A stretch of 64,000 nt of DNA from Nectonema munidae (GCA_030549495.1 JAUIRK010000320.1:157643-221642), one strand, 5' to 3'. Positions 38,701 to 53,700 are shown, counted from the stretch's first letter. The notes: generated by a model not told the origin, from the letters alone. Made by a program: numbers and translations.

Positions 38701-41700
38701 GGAGAGATCTTCTTGCGGCCCCTTGGGCGTAAGTTCCGAATAGAGAAGTTAATGGGACGCTTTTCGTCTATAGGGACTATGTCCCCCCTTCCTGAGAAGG
38801 ATAGGGTGGTCTGGACCAAAGGAGCTACCCTGGTATGTGCCCGCTCTTCCCCACAAGAAGGCCGAAGGTTCCTCGGACGTGGAGATGGTGGGGAAGCCGC
38901 TAAGTAGGGGTAATTGGAATGGAGCGCATCCATTCGCGAGGAGCGCAGGCGGCACTACTCAGGCGGACCTGAGTAGCCCTGACCCACTGGGGGTTTTGAG
39001 AAGGAGGCTTGCCTCTGAAAATCTTCTGGACTAATCTTCTACTTCTTTCCGCCCTTAGGGCGGGCTTGGCGTTCCGTTCCGGTTCCTCGAAAGGAAGTAG
39101 TTGCGCGAGGTGGAGGGCGATACTGCACCGAAGTGGGAATGCTGGATATCTTGGCGGCTGAAAGCGTAGAAGATGAAGAGCTACCCGCTTGGGTCCAATT
39201 GATATGGAGAGCAACAATGTTCGTGCGGAGCGAGTCTTGTAGTACTGATAAGCTTTTCAGGGAGAGGTGTTCCAATGTCTCCTTCACCAAAGAAAGATAG
39301 CATAACAGGACTTCATCCTTCGTGTGCAGCTCCTTGCGGAGAGCCATGCTCTCGATAATCCGGTTGCGCTGCCTGGCGAGTTCAACGGGGAGGGGGGGGG
39401 GGGGGTATTGTATATACCCATCTCCCCGTGATCCATTGTGCCATAGCCAGCCGGGAAGGCGAAAGCGGAAGGAGGGAAGGACGGTTGCAAGAAAGCCGGC
39501 TGCGGTGTAGGTTGAGGAGGAACTGGAGCTTCTTGGATAACGGGCAGGTTTGCAGGAGGAGGAGGCGGATGGAAATTACGTCCAAACAAGGTTCTTGCCG
39601 GAGTCGAGGGAGTCGACTGGGGCAACACTTCGAGCGCTTCCTGGCGACGGGTGAGAGTGGCCAACTGATCAGATAAGCCAAAAAGGAGCACTGGGTCCAG
39701 TGGTTCCCGGTCGTCGGATGAAGGGCCCTACAAAAAAACTTAAAAATTCCTCTAAACACCAAAACAGTACAAAACACCGCAAAAATCCCAAATCACCTCA
39801 AAAAATTGCAAAAACTTCAAATATTTCTAAAGCACTACAAAAAAGATCCTAAAAACTTTCGAATTTTTTTTGGGTTTTTAGTGTAACTATCTTTTTTATA
39901 ATGCTTTAAAATTATTTGCCGTGTTTTGGGATGTTTAGAGGTGTTTAGTCTGACCGGAAGCTTTTATCTCTATATTGCAAAGCACATGACACAAGAAGCT
40001 TCTCTCTCTCTGTTATGTCATATATCCATTCTTCTCTAACTTTGAAATCATTTGATCTATCACACACACACACATGCTTTTTCTTTGTTTCGCAATTTTT
40101 GACATCGTACGCTCTCTATTTCTTTCATTTCATACTAATCCTCTTGCTTCACAAATTCTCACTAACCTGCCTTATTGATAAGAACAGCCCGCATCCACCC
40201 GCCCCATACAAAATTTTCTTCAAATGACCCGCATCCGCCCCGCCCCACAAAAAATAAAACGTGGACACCCACGTCCGCACCGCGAGTCCGGGGCCCGCAT
40301 AACCCGTGTGGGTTATCCGCCCCGCGCAGGGCTCTAATTCGAATACATGCTAATGTAAGATAAGAGAATAAAAGAAGGAATACAGACACTTTCGAATCAA
40401 TCAAACATCTACCCAAGCTTCTCTGAAATTCCTATCAAACATATTTTACAAACGATGCGTGAGAACTATATAATAATAATCCATTGTTTCAATATTCACA
40501 CAATAAGTAAGCAATGCTAATCACAGTGTCTCCTCCTTGTAGTATTTTTGAGCAAACACATGTTGATGATCCACTAGATTTTCTCATCTTTTGTCACTGA
40601 TGATTCTAATTCTCTTTCTCTCTCTGTTTTTCTCTTCCGCTTTCTCTGCTAAAACTCAATCATTCACTCAAGCTCTCTTCTTTCATTCAAGCCCTCTTCT
40701 CTTGATAAGCTCTCTTATCTCATTCAGCTCTCTTCTCTCCAGTGACGTAGCTAGGGTGGGCATGAGGGGCCGTGCCACTCTCCTATGTACCTCATGGTGC
40801 CCCCATGCATCTTATGCGATATCAGTTTTCGAAAATTTCTCCAATGAAAGGATCAAGAAAGTATAAATAATGTTGCGCACGTTTTTTGTTTTTAAATTGT
40901 GCCCCTTCTATCAACTTTTTTTTTTGGCTACACCACTGCTTCAGTCAAATTTGCATTTAGAGTTAAATTAAAATAGTTTTCAATCGTTACAATTTTATAT
41001 CAATGGATATTGTTAGACTCGCGCTAAGACCTTTTTTCAACAAAAGTCACAATGTTTCAGTTGCTAAAAATGTACTTAATCTATTTATAACAGCTGTCAG
41101 AATTTTATTTGTGGGCAAAAATATTCAAAAAACACTGATTTTCTTTTTTCTTATACTTTGATTTATGTTAGTTTAAATAATTTTTTAGACTTAATAATTT
41201 TATAAAAAGTGATTAAATTACCATTTTTGTATACTATGATTCTTTGTAATATTTAAAAAATACAAGTGCTACCAAATCACCCTATAAGGGTTAGCTACTT
41301 AAACGTTGGCTTTTGCTGCTTATAAAAACTTGAAAATATCAAATAAACTCTCATTCTTTATGCCTCCTATTATTTTGAAATTATTCTGAGAACAAACGGT
41401 TCCATTTTAAAATAGTGAAAATTGCTTTATTAGTTTATTTTGTTTCCTTTCTCTCTTATGTTAATTATGTAGCAAATTTTTCAATTTTGAGTAAAGGGTG
41501 GGGTGCATTTGGTGTATTTTCATTGACAAGACACTGATGTACCGCTTATGTCAAACTATAAACAAATTCGTATCGATGAGGAATCGAATCCAGAGGCTTC
41601 CATGCTTAGTTCATCATCTCAGCCAACCTGTCATGCCACCCATATTCTATGTATGCTGTAGGGCAGCATTTTTAAACTTTTTTTACCGCGACCCATAGCA

Positions 41701-44700
41701 AGAACCACGGTTTGCATCGCGACCCATAATACTTAGGTATAATAAGACAAACTCTGTTCACTAGGTTCATTTATTCAGCATCGACTATTTATATGTCCTT
41801 TCTTTTTTGTCATGACCCATTTTATTTTTCACGCGACCCACTGAAGGGTCGGGACCCACAGTTTGAAAAACGCTGCTGTAGGGGATATGTCAAATTAGTT
41901 TTCAAAAAACTTAAGTTATGCTGTAAAATTTTTTAGTTTTTGTTGAAGCTCTATAACTTTTTCTGATAGACTTTTTTCCTTAAAAGTTATTATAAAAGGC
42001 AAATCATTGCAAAATGATAAAATTTATTTTACTTTTTGTAAATTTTTGTAGCTTGCATCAATTTAGCTTTTAAACTATTTTTGAATGATGCTGAGAAAAA
42101 TAAAATAATGCAATCTTAATGCATTGTTTTATTTTTCTTTGCACAATTATAACTTCATTTTATACCCTTGCCCCTGAATCAATCACATTTTTTTCATATA
42201 AACTTCGCAGGGTGTCTAGTAGACTCTTTGCCTTCAGACTACATTAACTCATATAAAGCTATCCAACCCTGAGTTATTTGTTTTCTCTATGAATCAAATA
42301 TCCTTTCATCAATTCCTGTAATGTACCTGGTAGACTACTTTATTTTTCAAATGAAAAGCCTATTCCACCCCCTCTCCCTCCCCACAATTTAGGATTTTTT
42401 TTAAACTTTTCGTATTCTGCAAACTTAATTAAAATATTTTCGCTGGAAGTATAGTATTTAAATTCACCAATTTTGTAAAAAAAATATAAAGTAGTCTTAT
42501 AAATTTAGGACTTTAGGTATGCGCTGAATACACTCTATTTTAAAGGATTGCTTGAATATTTGGTCTATCATGGTATTTCCAGACCACTAATTTTGAAAAT
42601 TGCAACAAAAAAATTTCGCCCCCAATAATTTCGTATCTCTTCTGTTTTTATATCGTTACTTTCTTTAAACCATTTTTTTGATTAACTAAGTTACCAAAAT
42701 CTCGGTACCATTTCCTCCAAAATATATCTACGATATTTTGCATGTGCATGAATCTTGAATAAGGATACTTTTTAAAATCCAACGTACTATGTTCTGAATG
42801 GGTGTTTCCTAAAAGTAAATCATTTGGGCACGAATATTTTCCCTCTTCAGGATGAGTAGGATGCTTTCCAATTGGTCTGTTATTCATAATGCTTGCAATT
42901 TCAAATAAAACAGTTTGGAATTCTTCAAAATTAACGACTGCATCTTTTTCTAATTTCAACATTAAGTTCCTTTTTACGCTTTTAATTAATGACTTACTCA
43001 CTTACTTCGTTTTCCCAAGGTGCCTAAGCGGTGAAAAATGCCATTGCATTTCTATGGGTTCCACGTCACCATAGTTTTCCACTGCTTGTTTAATGTCTTT
43101 AGCACTTTTTATTAGCTGTGATACTTTGTCAGAAAAACGCTTTTTTGGGATACCCCTGAAAGAAATAAACCTCCTAAACGCCCTTAAGAAAGCAGCTGTA
43201 TCATAGCTTGACAACGCATCTAAATATACTGCTCTCGTTGTTAAGCAGTTTATTATTAATCCAAAACCTTTGTTTTCAGTTCTAGATCTCCCCCTTTTCT
43301 GTTTAAGCCGTATTGGTCCAAACAAATCTAGGGCTATGTACTCAAAGGGCAAAGATGGTTCAAGTCTTTCTCTAGGCAGAGGACCCATTTTTTTGTTGCA
43401 CGCAATTTTATCTAGTATTTTGCACGTTATACATTTGAACCGTACCGACTTTGATAACCTATTAAGATTTATAATCCAGTATTTGGCTCTAACTTTGCAA
43501 GATGTGGCATAAGCACTCGTGTGACTGTGATCGTGAATATATTTAACATACAACTTTGAAAATATATGATTTCCTGGAAGTATGATTGGTTATCCAATTT
43601 CCTGGGTACGTCCTGATACCCGCTAAATTCCATCTTTATCTTTGTATGGCAAAGGGTTTCGAAATTCATTTTTATTCATATTAATTTCAATTGTGCTTTG
43701 TGCATTTTTTATCTATAAGTTTAGGGCTTCTTCCTTCCGTTCTTTACTTATCGTATCATTGAGTAAGCGGTTCCACCAATCCTTCTTACGATTTATAACT
43801 TCCAAGACTCTTGCTGCTACATTTATTAGCATCTTGTAGTTTCGAAATCTAGTAATATCAATGTATTCACAGACGCTTCCTACCTGATTTTTATTCCTAA
43901 TATTTAAATTGATACCTTTTTTTGCATAATCTAATACAAGCCAATTTTTAAAATCCTCGTATGAAAATCTTGGGGCCGTTTGCCACTCAGAATATTCCTC
44001 AAATTTATGCGAACAAGGTCTTGTTAAAATATCAGCCATATTTTCTTTACTTGGTATGCAAAACCACTGTTTTGGTGCTGAAAAACCGTGTATTTCTCCA
44101 ATCATGTGTGAAACAAAATTATCAAACTTATAAGAATCTTGGTTGATCATGGAAATAATTACTGTTGAATCAATGAAAAACAGAACTTTATCGAATTTAA
44201 TTCGACAGGTGCTCTGCAAAAATTTAGCCAATCTTTTAGCTAAAACTGCACCTTGCAGTTCTCCTCTCACTATAGTTAAGACATCTGTTTTCAATGGCCA
44301 GACTTTGGTTTTTGCGGCAATTAATCTACAAAAAATCTCATTATTTTGCAATTTATATCTTATGTATGCACAAGTTCCAAAGTCCTGATTTGAACTGTCT
44401 GAAAATTAAACTTAAAATATTTCTTCCGGGAAACTTAAAACCAGCCACATTTTTACTCTCCTTAGCAAGGTCATAATTAAAATGGGAGTTAAATACGTCG
44501 TCACCGACATTCCAACATATACCCAGTACTTTTTAAATGATCTGTTTTGAAATCATGCAAAACTTTGTTGCCTGAAAAAATCCACTTTTTAATGAAAAAA
44601 TTAGCCTTGGACAAGACTTGAAATTCGACTAATAATTCCTTCAAGTTGGGATAAATTCATGCATGAATCTAATATATCGTCAACATAAGACTGTTTTGCA

Positions 44701-47700
44701 ATCACATCTTCAATATGTTTACAATGAGCTAGTTGAGCATTCTTATTCAAAGCAACCATACTTATTGCTGCAGCAGGTGCATCCCCGAAACAATTAACTA
44801 CCATCAATTAAAATCAATGACTGTGCCACTCTAATGGAGTAGTCTTTATTACATGATACATCTTTTTAATGTATCCCAGAAATGCAAACCTTCCTTCTCT
44901 AAATCTTATTAAAATTTCTAAAAGATTATTGATCATTTTTGGACCTTTATGCCAATACTCATTTTAATGCCCAACGTATCATATACGATACGCAATTGAA
45001 TACTATCATTTGTGTCCAACGTATCACATATGATACCTTAACAAATATAAATAGTTTTTACACTTATAATCACAACTGAGTTTTTTTACATTAAACATAT
45101 CTTTAAAACTCCTAGATAAAACACGATCTATAAAAACAAATGAGTACTTGTCTCATGATAGTTTTTATTTCAAATTATAAAATATAGTTTATTTCAAGTA
45201 TACTATCACTTAGAAATTTCGATGTTTTGAAAAGGAGTAGCTACACATGTGACATGATTCATGATAAATATTTAGAGCAAACAGATAGCATATAATAGTT
45301 CACCATCAAATTTTATCTCATGATGTTGTGTTTAAGATGTGAAGAGGAAAAAATGTTAAAGTATCATATGTGATACGTATGACTTGACGATGAAAATCAT
45401 TATCAGTGAACGACAACTCAGTTGTCATATTGCAATCTTAAAAACAGATAACAGTGATCAATCAAATGTATGAAGTAATTTTCATTTATCTTTTTCAATT
45501 TTAAGCCTTCTTATTTGACTTTTCTGCAAAGCTCTGCTCGTTTTTATATTCAGCAACTACACTCTTATTACCTTTCTCATAATAACGATCAATGGTACTA
45601 AAATTTGAATGTACTCGTATTCATGAAATTGGTAACCATTAAAAATCGAAAAATAACTGAATTTTTTTTACATTCATGTTTACATGAGAAACAATGTTTT
45701 GATCATCAATTGCCATGATACTCCAGTTTTTAGTTCAAATTAAAAAAGTTGTGGCTAATTTTGATGAAGAAATAAAAAAATAGTTCTAAATGTTTCTGTT
45801 GATGCATTTTTTCTTTAGTTTTCCTAAAGGACGGAGTGTAGTTTTTTATCATGAAGTGAAAGAAAGGCCAAAACATTAATGTTTGTTTCATATTCTAGAG
45901 TTTTATTATTTCTGATATACTTGAATTAATTGACGAAGAAGAAATAGCAAATGGTGATGTTTATATTGAGCCTCCAATAAACGCTTGCTCTTTGGTTTCC
46001 GACGAAGAATCTGGGGTTGAAGAAAATTTTTCATTCGATAACTTGACAACAAATCAAATTGCTGCGTCTAGAGTAGTCACGAACTTGGATGAAAATAATG
46101 ATAATGATGATGAATTCCAATAAACTCTAAAATCGAATGGGAAAAAGTCAAGTGTTCAATGGAGTGTTATGAATACTGGCCGAAACTTGAAAAATGAATT
46201 TCTTCTAGTTCATGGGCCTCATGATCAACCTCTGTCTCCTTATTCGTTTGTCTTCTTTTTTTCAACTTAGAATTGATTGATGCAATTGTTTGATTTACCA
46301 ATCTTTATGCTGCCCAAAAAAATAATGCCTTGAATACATCAAGAGAGGAAATTCTTTGTTTTCTTGGAATTTTGATAATGCGAGGGTATACTATTTTGTC
46401 TAGAAAAAGAATGTACTGGAAAAAAACAAGATTGCTTCAACTCATTTATAGCAAGCTCCATGAGAAGACAAAGATTTGAAGAAACCAAAAAGTATCTTCA
46501 TTTTTTGTGATAATACAAAGCTTGAATCCTCTGACAAATTTGCCAAAATCAGGATGCTTGTGAAGGAATTGAAAGAGAAGTATCAGTTGTTTATGCTTTT
46601 CAGAGAACTCAATTCTATTGATGAAACAATGATTTCGTACTTCGGTAATCATTGTAGTAAACAGTTTATCAAAGGCAAACCCATCAGGTTCGGCTACAAA
46701 CAATGGTCTCATTGTGTCTCGCCAGGATATTGTGTAAACTTCGATCTGTACCGAGGAAAGAGTCCAGACAGCTCTTATTTTGGTGTCGGACCATCAATAC
46801 TACTGAAGTTTGCCAATTCTCTCAATGAAAAAATGCTCAATAATTATCATTTTATTGCTGACAAGTACTTCTCCACTTATGATATTTTGAAAATAATGAA
46901 AGAATTGAACTTTAAAGTAACTTCGACATTAAGATCAAACAGATCAAGAAATTTCCCAATAATTTCTCTGAAATATCTCAAAAAAGAAAAAAGAGGATTT
47001 TATAAAATACTTACTAGCAAGGATGGAGTAAATTTGTGTCAGTGGTTCGATAATCGCTCAGTACTTGCTATAAGTAATGCTCTAACTCAACCTAATATGA
47101 TAATGTATATAACAACGAGATGGGATGGGTTGATCAAATGGACCAAAATATAGCAAAGTACCGCTGTTGTGTGCGTCGCAAGAAATGGTACTCGCCTATA
47201 TTTACCCACCTTGTTGATATGACTATGAATCAATCATGGATTCTTTACAGGTTATCTCCAGGAGTTAAACTAGACTATTTGCGTTTTAGGAGATACATTG
47301 TAGATTTGCCTCTAACAAAATATAGTACAAACCAGTGGCGGATCCAAGGGGGAGGGGCTCATGGGCCTTGCCCCCTCTCCTCCTATGAAAAACGGCTTCG
47401 AAAATTACCCTTACTAATTTTGCTTTTTCCTAAAACAATGCTTGTTGGTAGTTGATTACATGTTAAAAATATGAAAACATACGTAATTAGTGATTCTAAA
47501 AGACATAATACAGCTGTTGTATTCTCTGAAAACTCTTAGCAAAATTGCAAAAAAATTTAAATAGATTTCACCCCCCAAAATAAGAAATTAGCCAAGCAAA
47601 GCATTGGCAATAAATAATGGAACGACTTCAATCAAAAAGATTCAATCAACTAGGGCATTTTGTTTCTTCGATTGAAAACAAAAAGCGATTGAAATGCAGA

Positions 47701-50700
47701 AAATGTCACAGATTAACTCAAACAACTTTACTTTGAAAGCAAAGTTTTTAGGTACGTCTAAGTTTGAATTTAAAAATGACTTACAAAATCTAGTTTCATG
47801 TGTAATTAGTACAGTGCCAAGCACAACCTTTACATCTAAGTTGTTCTGTGCTTGAATTTTCCCAGGGATAAGTCCTTGGTGGTTCCTTGTTCAAAGTCCT
47901 TGTGAAGTTACAGGACCCTTGATTCTATCCTTTTGATTTTCAACATTTGAATACATGTATTTTTGCACTTTCAATTCTAACGTGAGAAATTTCCTCATTT
48001 CCTCAAACTTATCAAATTTATTAGCATTACAAAAATATCTAAACCAACTTAATTTAATCTCGTGACGTAACTTTTCTTCTATTATTAAAACTGTGTTTCT
48101 TAACTTCATATCCCAAATTAATGCCTTCCAAATCAAATATAGCGGTTTTAACTACACAAGGATTGTTGTACCTTCTATCTAAACTTTCAAACATATCTTT
48201 AACGTTATCCTGACAGCTTCTCACTATACTCAATGGAATTGAGCCTAACAATGTTTTAAATAATAATGGCGCGGTTGTATCGCCATACACAGGTAATATG
48301 TGTTTAAAAAATCGCGTTTAAACGCTAAATATTCCCTGATGTTCCCTTCAAATTTTGTCATTTTCGGTAATTCAAATTTAACCATATTTTGTATGGTATT
48401 GGCGGGATCGCCTTTCTTTTCCTCGGAAGCAATTATATAACAGTCTTTTATTAAAGTTAAAGAATCATTTTTAAAATTTTTAAACGTTTCATCTGTAGTG
48501 TATGAAATCTTTATATATTTCTTTAATTGGATTGGTTGAAGATTTAATAACACCTACAATACCTATGAGCTTTTCTTTGTTCAAATCTATTTTTTTATTG
48601 AGTACTTTAATTGAATCACTTAACATAAAAATATACGAATCTATCTTTGCTTTACAAGTCGAATACTTTTCATATACATCTAGTATGCACTCATCTTTAT
48701 CTTGACTCCCACTATATTCCTCGTGTTTCTCTACGACCTCATTATACAGGAGTTCTAACTTATTTGGGGTTTGAGTCAATTCCTCTAAATCTTTTATAGA
48801 ACCATTTATAAGATCAATTTTTTTACAAAAATTTGTCAAAGCCTTTTTAGCTATAATGCGATCATGCATACTGAGTGAGTGTAACTTACAAATTGAAAAT
48901 AAATTAAACAACAAAATATGAGTATGATATCATTCTGTGCAAAACAAGAAGAAGTGAAATAAATGCAAATCAAAGGTATACTTCTTTAGATTGTTACGTT
49001 GAACGTGTAATTGAGAATATAATTTTATTATATTAACGAAATTTAGTAGAGATCTTCAGTCAGTCTTCTTGGCTCATTGATAGTCTTTGTTGATTTCATT
49101 TTGACGATTAAAAAATCAAAGCTTACCTCTCAATTGCCAATTGTTTCCAAAATGATGTGAGGATAATGATGAAGCCTTCAATCAGTCGTCTTTGATCACT
49201 GAGATAAGGTGCTTATCAAGAGGAAATAGTTTGCAACGACTGGTTGGTTGACTTGTATGACTCAACTAAAAAATTTCTGACAAACATTGATTTATTGTTG
49301 TGTAAAGAATTTGAAGCTTGCAAAAATCACTTGTTCTATTTCGCAGATCTGTACTCAAAATTTGTTCAAAAGCGTTTACAAGGTCTTACAATTTTTTCAA
49401 GCTCGAGCAATTATAATGGACTTTCAAGAAAAATTAGAAATATTTAAATTTTCTCTGACACGTAAGGATTTTAAATATTTTTCAAACTTGCAAATGATGA
49501 AAGAATCTTAATATATATCAAACTGTGATTTGGATATATATAGTGGACATTTTAACAAGTTAAGAGAATATTTTAAACACTTTTTGAGGACTTGGAAAAC
49601 ATGAAAATTCCTGAATGGCTCATCAATCCTTTTGATACGAAAATAGAAAACGATTCAGAAGATGAACTTATTGAAATCCGCTTTGATTTCGAAGCTGAAA
49701 TGCTATTAAAATATAAATGTCTCAGCGAATATTGAAACAATATTAATACTATAATTGAATACTCTAAGCTGCGAAAAGCGGCTGAGCCGTTTTATTTGTT
49801 ATATGGTTGAAACAGGATTTTTAGTAACTCTAACTTAATTTTAACTAGACAAACAAATAAACTCAGCTTGGAGAAACGTGGTGATTTACGATTAAAGCTG
49901 ACTAATTTTGAACCAAATATCAATTGATTAATGCTCACCAAATACATCCATCTCATTAAATCGTTGAGTTTGTAAGCGTTTTCGTAAGTTTCTTTTATTA
50001 ACTATTTAAAAAAAACTGAATTTTTATGTAAAGCATTTTTTATTTTTTGTCATTATAAATGAATAATACAAAGGAATTTTATTGTACAATGTTATAACCA
50101 AATATTTTTTGAGGAATTGAAACAAACTTAACATCCAGAGGGCTCAACAAATCAAAAAGTTAGGAAATCCCTGCTCTAAACTCTTATATTTTATTTGGAT
50201 TAAACACTAGTCAGTTTTGTCATAGTTAGCGTTCAGAAGTTTACTTATTGTAATGAATATAATTTCTTCTCAATGCCTTCTTTAATGCGTTTCTTCAACC
50301 GCAACTCCTTCATTAATGTGCGCAGTAAAAATTTTAGGTATTTTCTTGGTAATACGTGGAATCCACAAAATTCCTCGACAGTACTCCTTACCGACGTGTC
50401 CATTTTTCTACAACATTTTTCATCCGAATGATCCTCTTGCCTTCAGGATAGAGTCTTTAATTTCTGAAGCTGATAAAGTTCCGCCTCCCGTCATAATTCC
50501 TCATCACAAAGGTCGAAATCGTATTCATCGAGGTAAGCTTTAATAAATTTCCAATACAATTTCTACCACCCACCCATTTTAGAATATTTTAGCTAAATTT
50601 TTCATGTAAAGTTTTTTTTATTTAACCTTTTTTTGACTATTTGCAATGAAGCGTTATATGCCATTTAGGACAATTGTTAAAAAAAAATTTTATATTATAA

Positions 50701-53700
50701 TTTTCAGTTTAAGATATCATAATCAATATAGAAATATATTATACACAAAAATTTGGAATTTTTCAAGCCTTTACATAATGAAATTCAGCCGTATCACATA
50801 TGAGAATCACTGGTCAAATATGGGTACATTTTTTGAAAGTTCTAAAAGGGCAAATAATTATTTTGTATGAAAATCTATAAAACACTTAACATGTACACCC
50901 ACCTTACACTTTTTACACATAGCTTGCTTCATAGTGTGGCAAAGTATACATTGGATTCTTCTTGTCTCTTCAGTATTACATTCAAAATGATCTTTGTCAA
51001 ATCTTACTTCATTCACCGGGTTCAAAACACTTTGTCGAGCTGACATAGATATAGAGAATTTCAACGAGCGCTCTTCGAAAACACCTATCTATCTTTTGAT
51101 TTTGAGTCAATCGTTATATCTACCACGCTTTGAGATACTGACGTATTGATCAAGTCACTCAAAATGGGCCAATACCATTTTTTTGCCTGGAATTGGCACT
51201 TGCTCCATTCGATCAACCCATTGCATTTGACTGCTGTAAACATTGAAAATATTCCGCTGGGAAACGAGAAGTTTCTTCCTTTCTTTACGAGAATATCTTG
51301 CAACATGAGATAAAGGCTCGTCTGTGCAAGAATTTGAAATTGCGAGTACTGATTTATTGTCATACCACTGGCAAATGTTGACTCCATCAAATGATAAAAT
51401 TTGATGGAAGCGTCTTTTCTTCTCTTTCATTCTCAAGGATGGAAATTTTTTGTTCTATTCTGGCCGATAGTCCCAGTTATCTTTTTTTTCATATCGTAAG
51501 CACTTCGTTAACTAATTCATACGATGAAAAAAATATCACACACAGTGATAATTATTTGGGCACAGCTGATTTAACTTATTGGAAAAGTTCAAAACTACTG
51601 AGCCCTCTAGACCAAATTTTTCTTTTTCTCGACTTTGAATATCTTTTCCTTGGTATAAGTCAAACTGAACGCAATATACAGGAGCGATACAATGCGACCA
51701 TTGTTTATAACCAACGCGTATTGGTTTTCCTCGGAGAAATTGTTTTGTCGAGTGACCACCAAAATATTCAATCAATGTTTCATCAATGCAATGAAATTCA
51801 GATGAAATTCAGCTTTTCTATCAAGGGACGCACTTTGTCAAATTTATTTTTTTCAGGAAGAGATGTGTTATCACACACGTGAAGGTATTTTTTATCTCTT
51901 CAAAACGCTTACGCCGCATCGATGAAGAAATCAAAGAGTTGTTGCAGTCTTCTTTCTTGTCGCAGTATAACCAGGAACGTGGCAGGGAGTTATTATTTGT
52001 CATGGCAACAATCTAGAAAAAAATTTACGATGGGGCAAAAGAAAAAATTATTAGTTGCAAGGGTGCTGAAATAGCTTTATCCTATTTATAAAATGCTTTT
52101 TATACTTCTTTCAATTGTCATTTGTAGAAAAGAGTAAGATGTGCTAAGATTAGCCAAATTGCCAAAATAATTGTAATTTTATGTAAAATATTTCTAAATT
52201 CTATTATAATTCTTAGTACTTTATAAAAATTAGGGCATCAATAGTTTCCTTTAGTCCGCTGGCTATGGATCTGGATCCAGGAATATAAATGATACACTTT
52301 TTAATATTTTTTAAGAAATCAAAAAAGTTAGCTATGAAATTCAATCATTTTGGACAGGAAAACTTGATAGTTCCGTCAAGACTTTAATGAGTGTAATCTC
52401 ATTCGTTCCTAACTTGATATACTCATATATGAGTGTTCCAATCTCCTCTTCATATCCTTCGATTTCTTCTACAAAGGACGTTCTTCAAACAAAAACATTG
52501 GATGCAAAAAGAATGTGTGATCATTATGAAAATGAAGAAGATGAAATAAAAAAAGTTAAACATGAATTGCGTAAGTTATCCGTTTACTATGCTTGTATAA
52601 CAGAACCAATAACATTATAAACCTAGGAAGAAGCGCACATTAGGGGCGGAAATGCGAATAAATTAATCTCTTTGTCTTTGACCTTGAGAAAACGCTTGTC
52701 ATCATAGACATTATATTCTTCATCTTTTCCATGTAAACCTCACTATGTTATTTTTTATCTGTAAGCCAAGGGTCTCGTTTAACTTACGCATCCATGACTC
52801 AAATCTCTGTGGGAAATGATAAAGATGTATGTTTGGTTGTAGATTAATCCTTCATCTTTGCTCATTAGTGCATTTCAAAGAACAATAAATAATGTACAAA
52901 ACATGTAAAAAGGGTAAATTCAATAATAGAAAACTTAAGGTATGGCCTTCATTAAAGTTAATATGTATTTAATATGTCAAATTGATTTGTGTTATATAAA
53001 AGTTCATAATCAGAGTTAGATAGTCATCAAACGTTTGTCATCTCTTATAATTAGGAACTTGTTCTTCAATCTTTTATCATAAATATATTTTTTAATTTTC
53101 ATAGATTTTTTTTAAATTGTTTAGATCAGGGTTTCCTAACAGTCGCCATATGATCTCCTACGGGGCCATCAAATAATTCTAGTTGTCCACAAAGCTACTT
53201 AGGGCCACAAAAATCTTAATTATATAAAAGCTTATTGTATTATGTGTTACTAATGAACTAAATTTTTGTGTTTATTTGTAATCATTTTCTCGAGAAATTA
53301 TAATAAAAGCTTTAACACCAAATTGGGATACATATGAAGCAAAAAGTAAATTTAAAAAAGACTCATTTTTAAGATTTACTTTTTTGAGATAAAATCTTAT
53401 ATACAATTAAAAATTTCTATCGCATTCACAAGTTTTAGAATGTATAGATAGCAAATCATTTTGCAATAGTTGCAAGGTATTTTCATAGTTTAAATCTCCC
53501 ACTTTTCGGCGAAAATGGAATCTAGGTATTTGCAATTATTTAGAAAATAGTTCTGCTGTGTTTAAACAAATATTCAAATATTTTTCAAAAACTGATGTTT
53601 TACATAAGAATTTAATTTAGTAAAAATTTCAATCAAAGAGAATTTTTTCCATTCATAAATCTGAGCTGAAAGATTATATTCTTCACTATTAAGGACTTAA

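Larger units (their letters stand above)
36360..39780 (-). mobile_element. GC-rich retroelement island with gag-like, RT and RNase H regions
   Basis: This 3.4 kb is clearly richer in GC than the rest of the window. Minus-strand reading gives a gag-like region (39691 to 38670), an acidic and proline-rich linker (38530-38051), reverse transcriptase (38087-37167) and RNase H (37272-36595). No integrase, tyrosine recombinase or LTR pair was found. The RNase H ends with NPADEPSRR, a form seen in DIRS-like and some unplaced elements rather than in Gypsy or BEL. Frames change at homopolymers. DIRS-like is my best guess; base composition suggests a recent or foreign origin. Confidence 0.65.
44965..47720 (+). 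mobile_element. piggyBac-like element C inserted in a BEL/Pao element
   Basis: The left boundary is TTAATGCCCAACG (TTAA at 44965-44968) exactly where the BEL RT frame breaks off. It is followed by palindromes at 44976-44991 and 45021-45036 and a third at 45361. The transposase (about 45915-47720) ends in the cysteine-rich part next to BEL gag sequence with no right terminal repeat, so the 3' end is lost. A hAT-like end (CAGTGGCGGATCC) sits inside at 47333. Confidence 0.7.
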
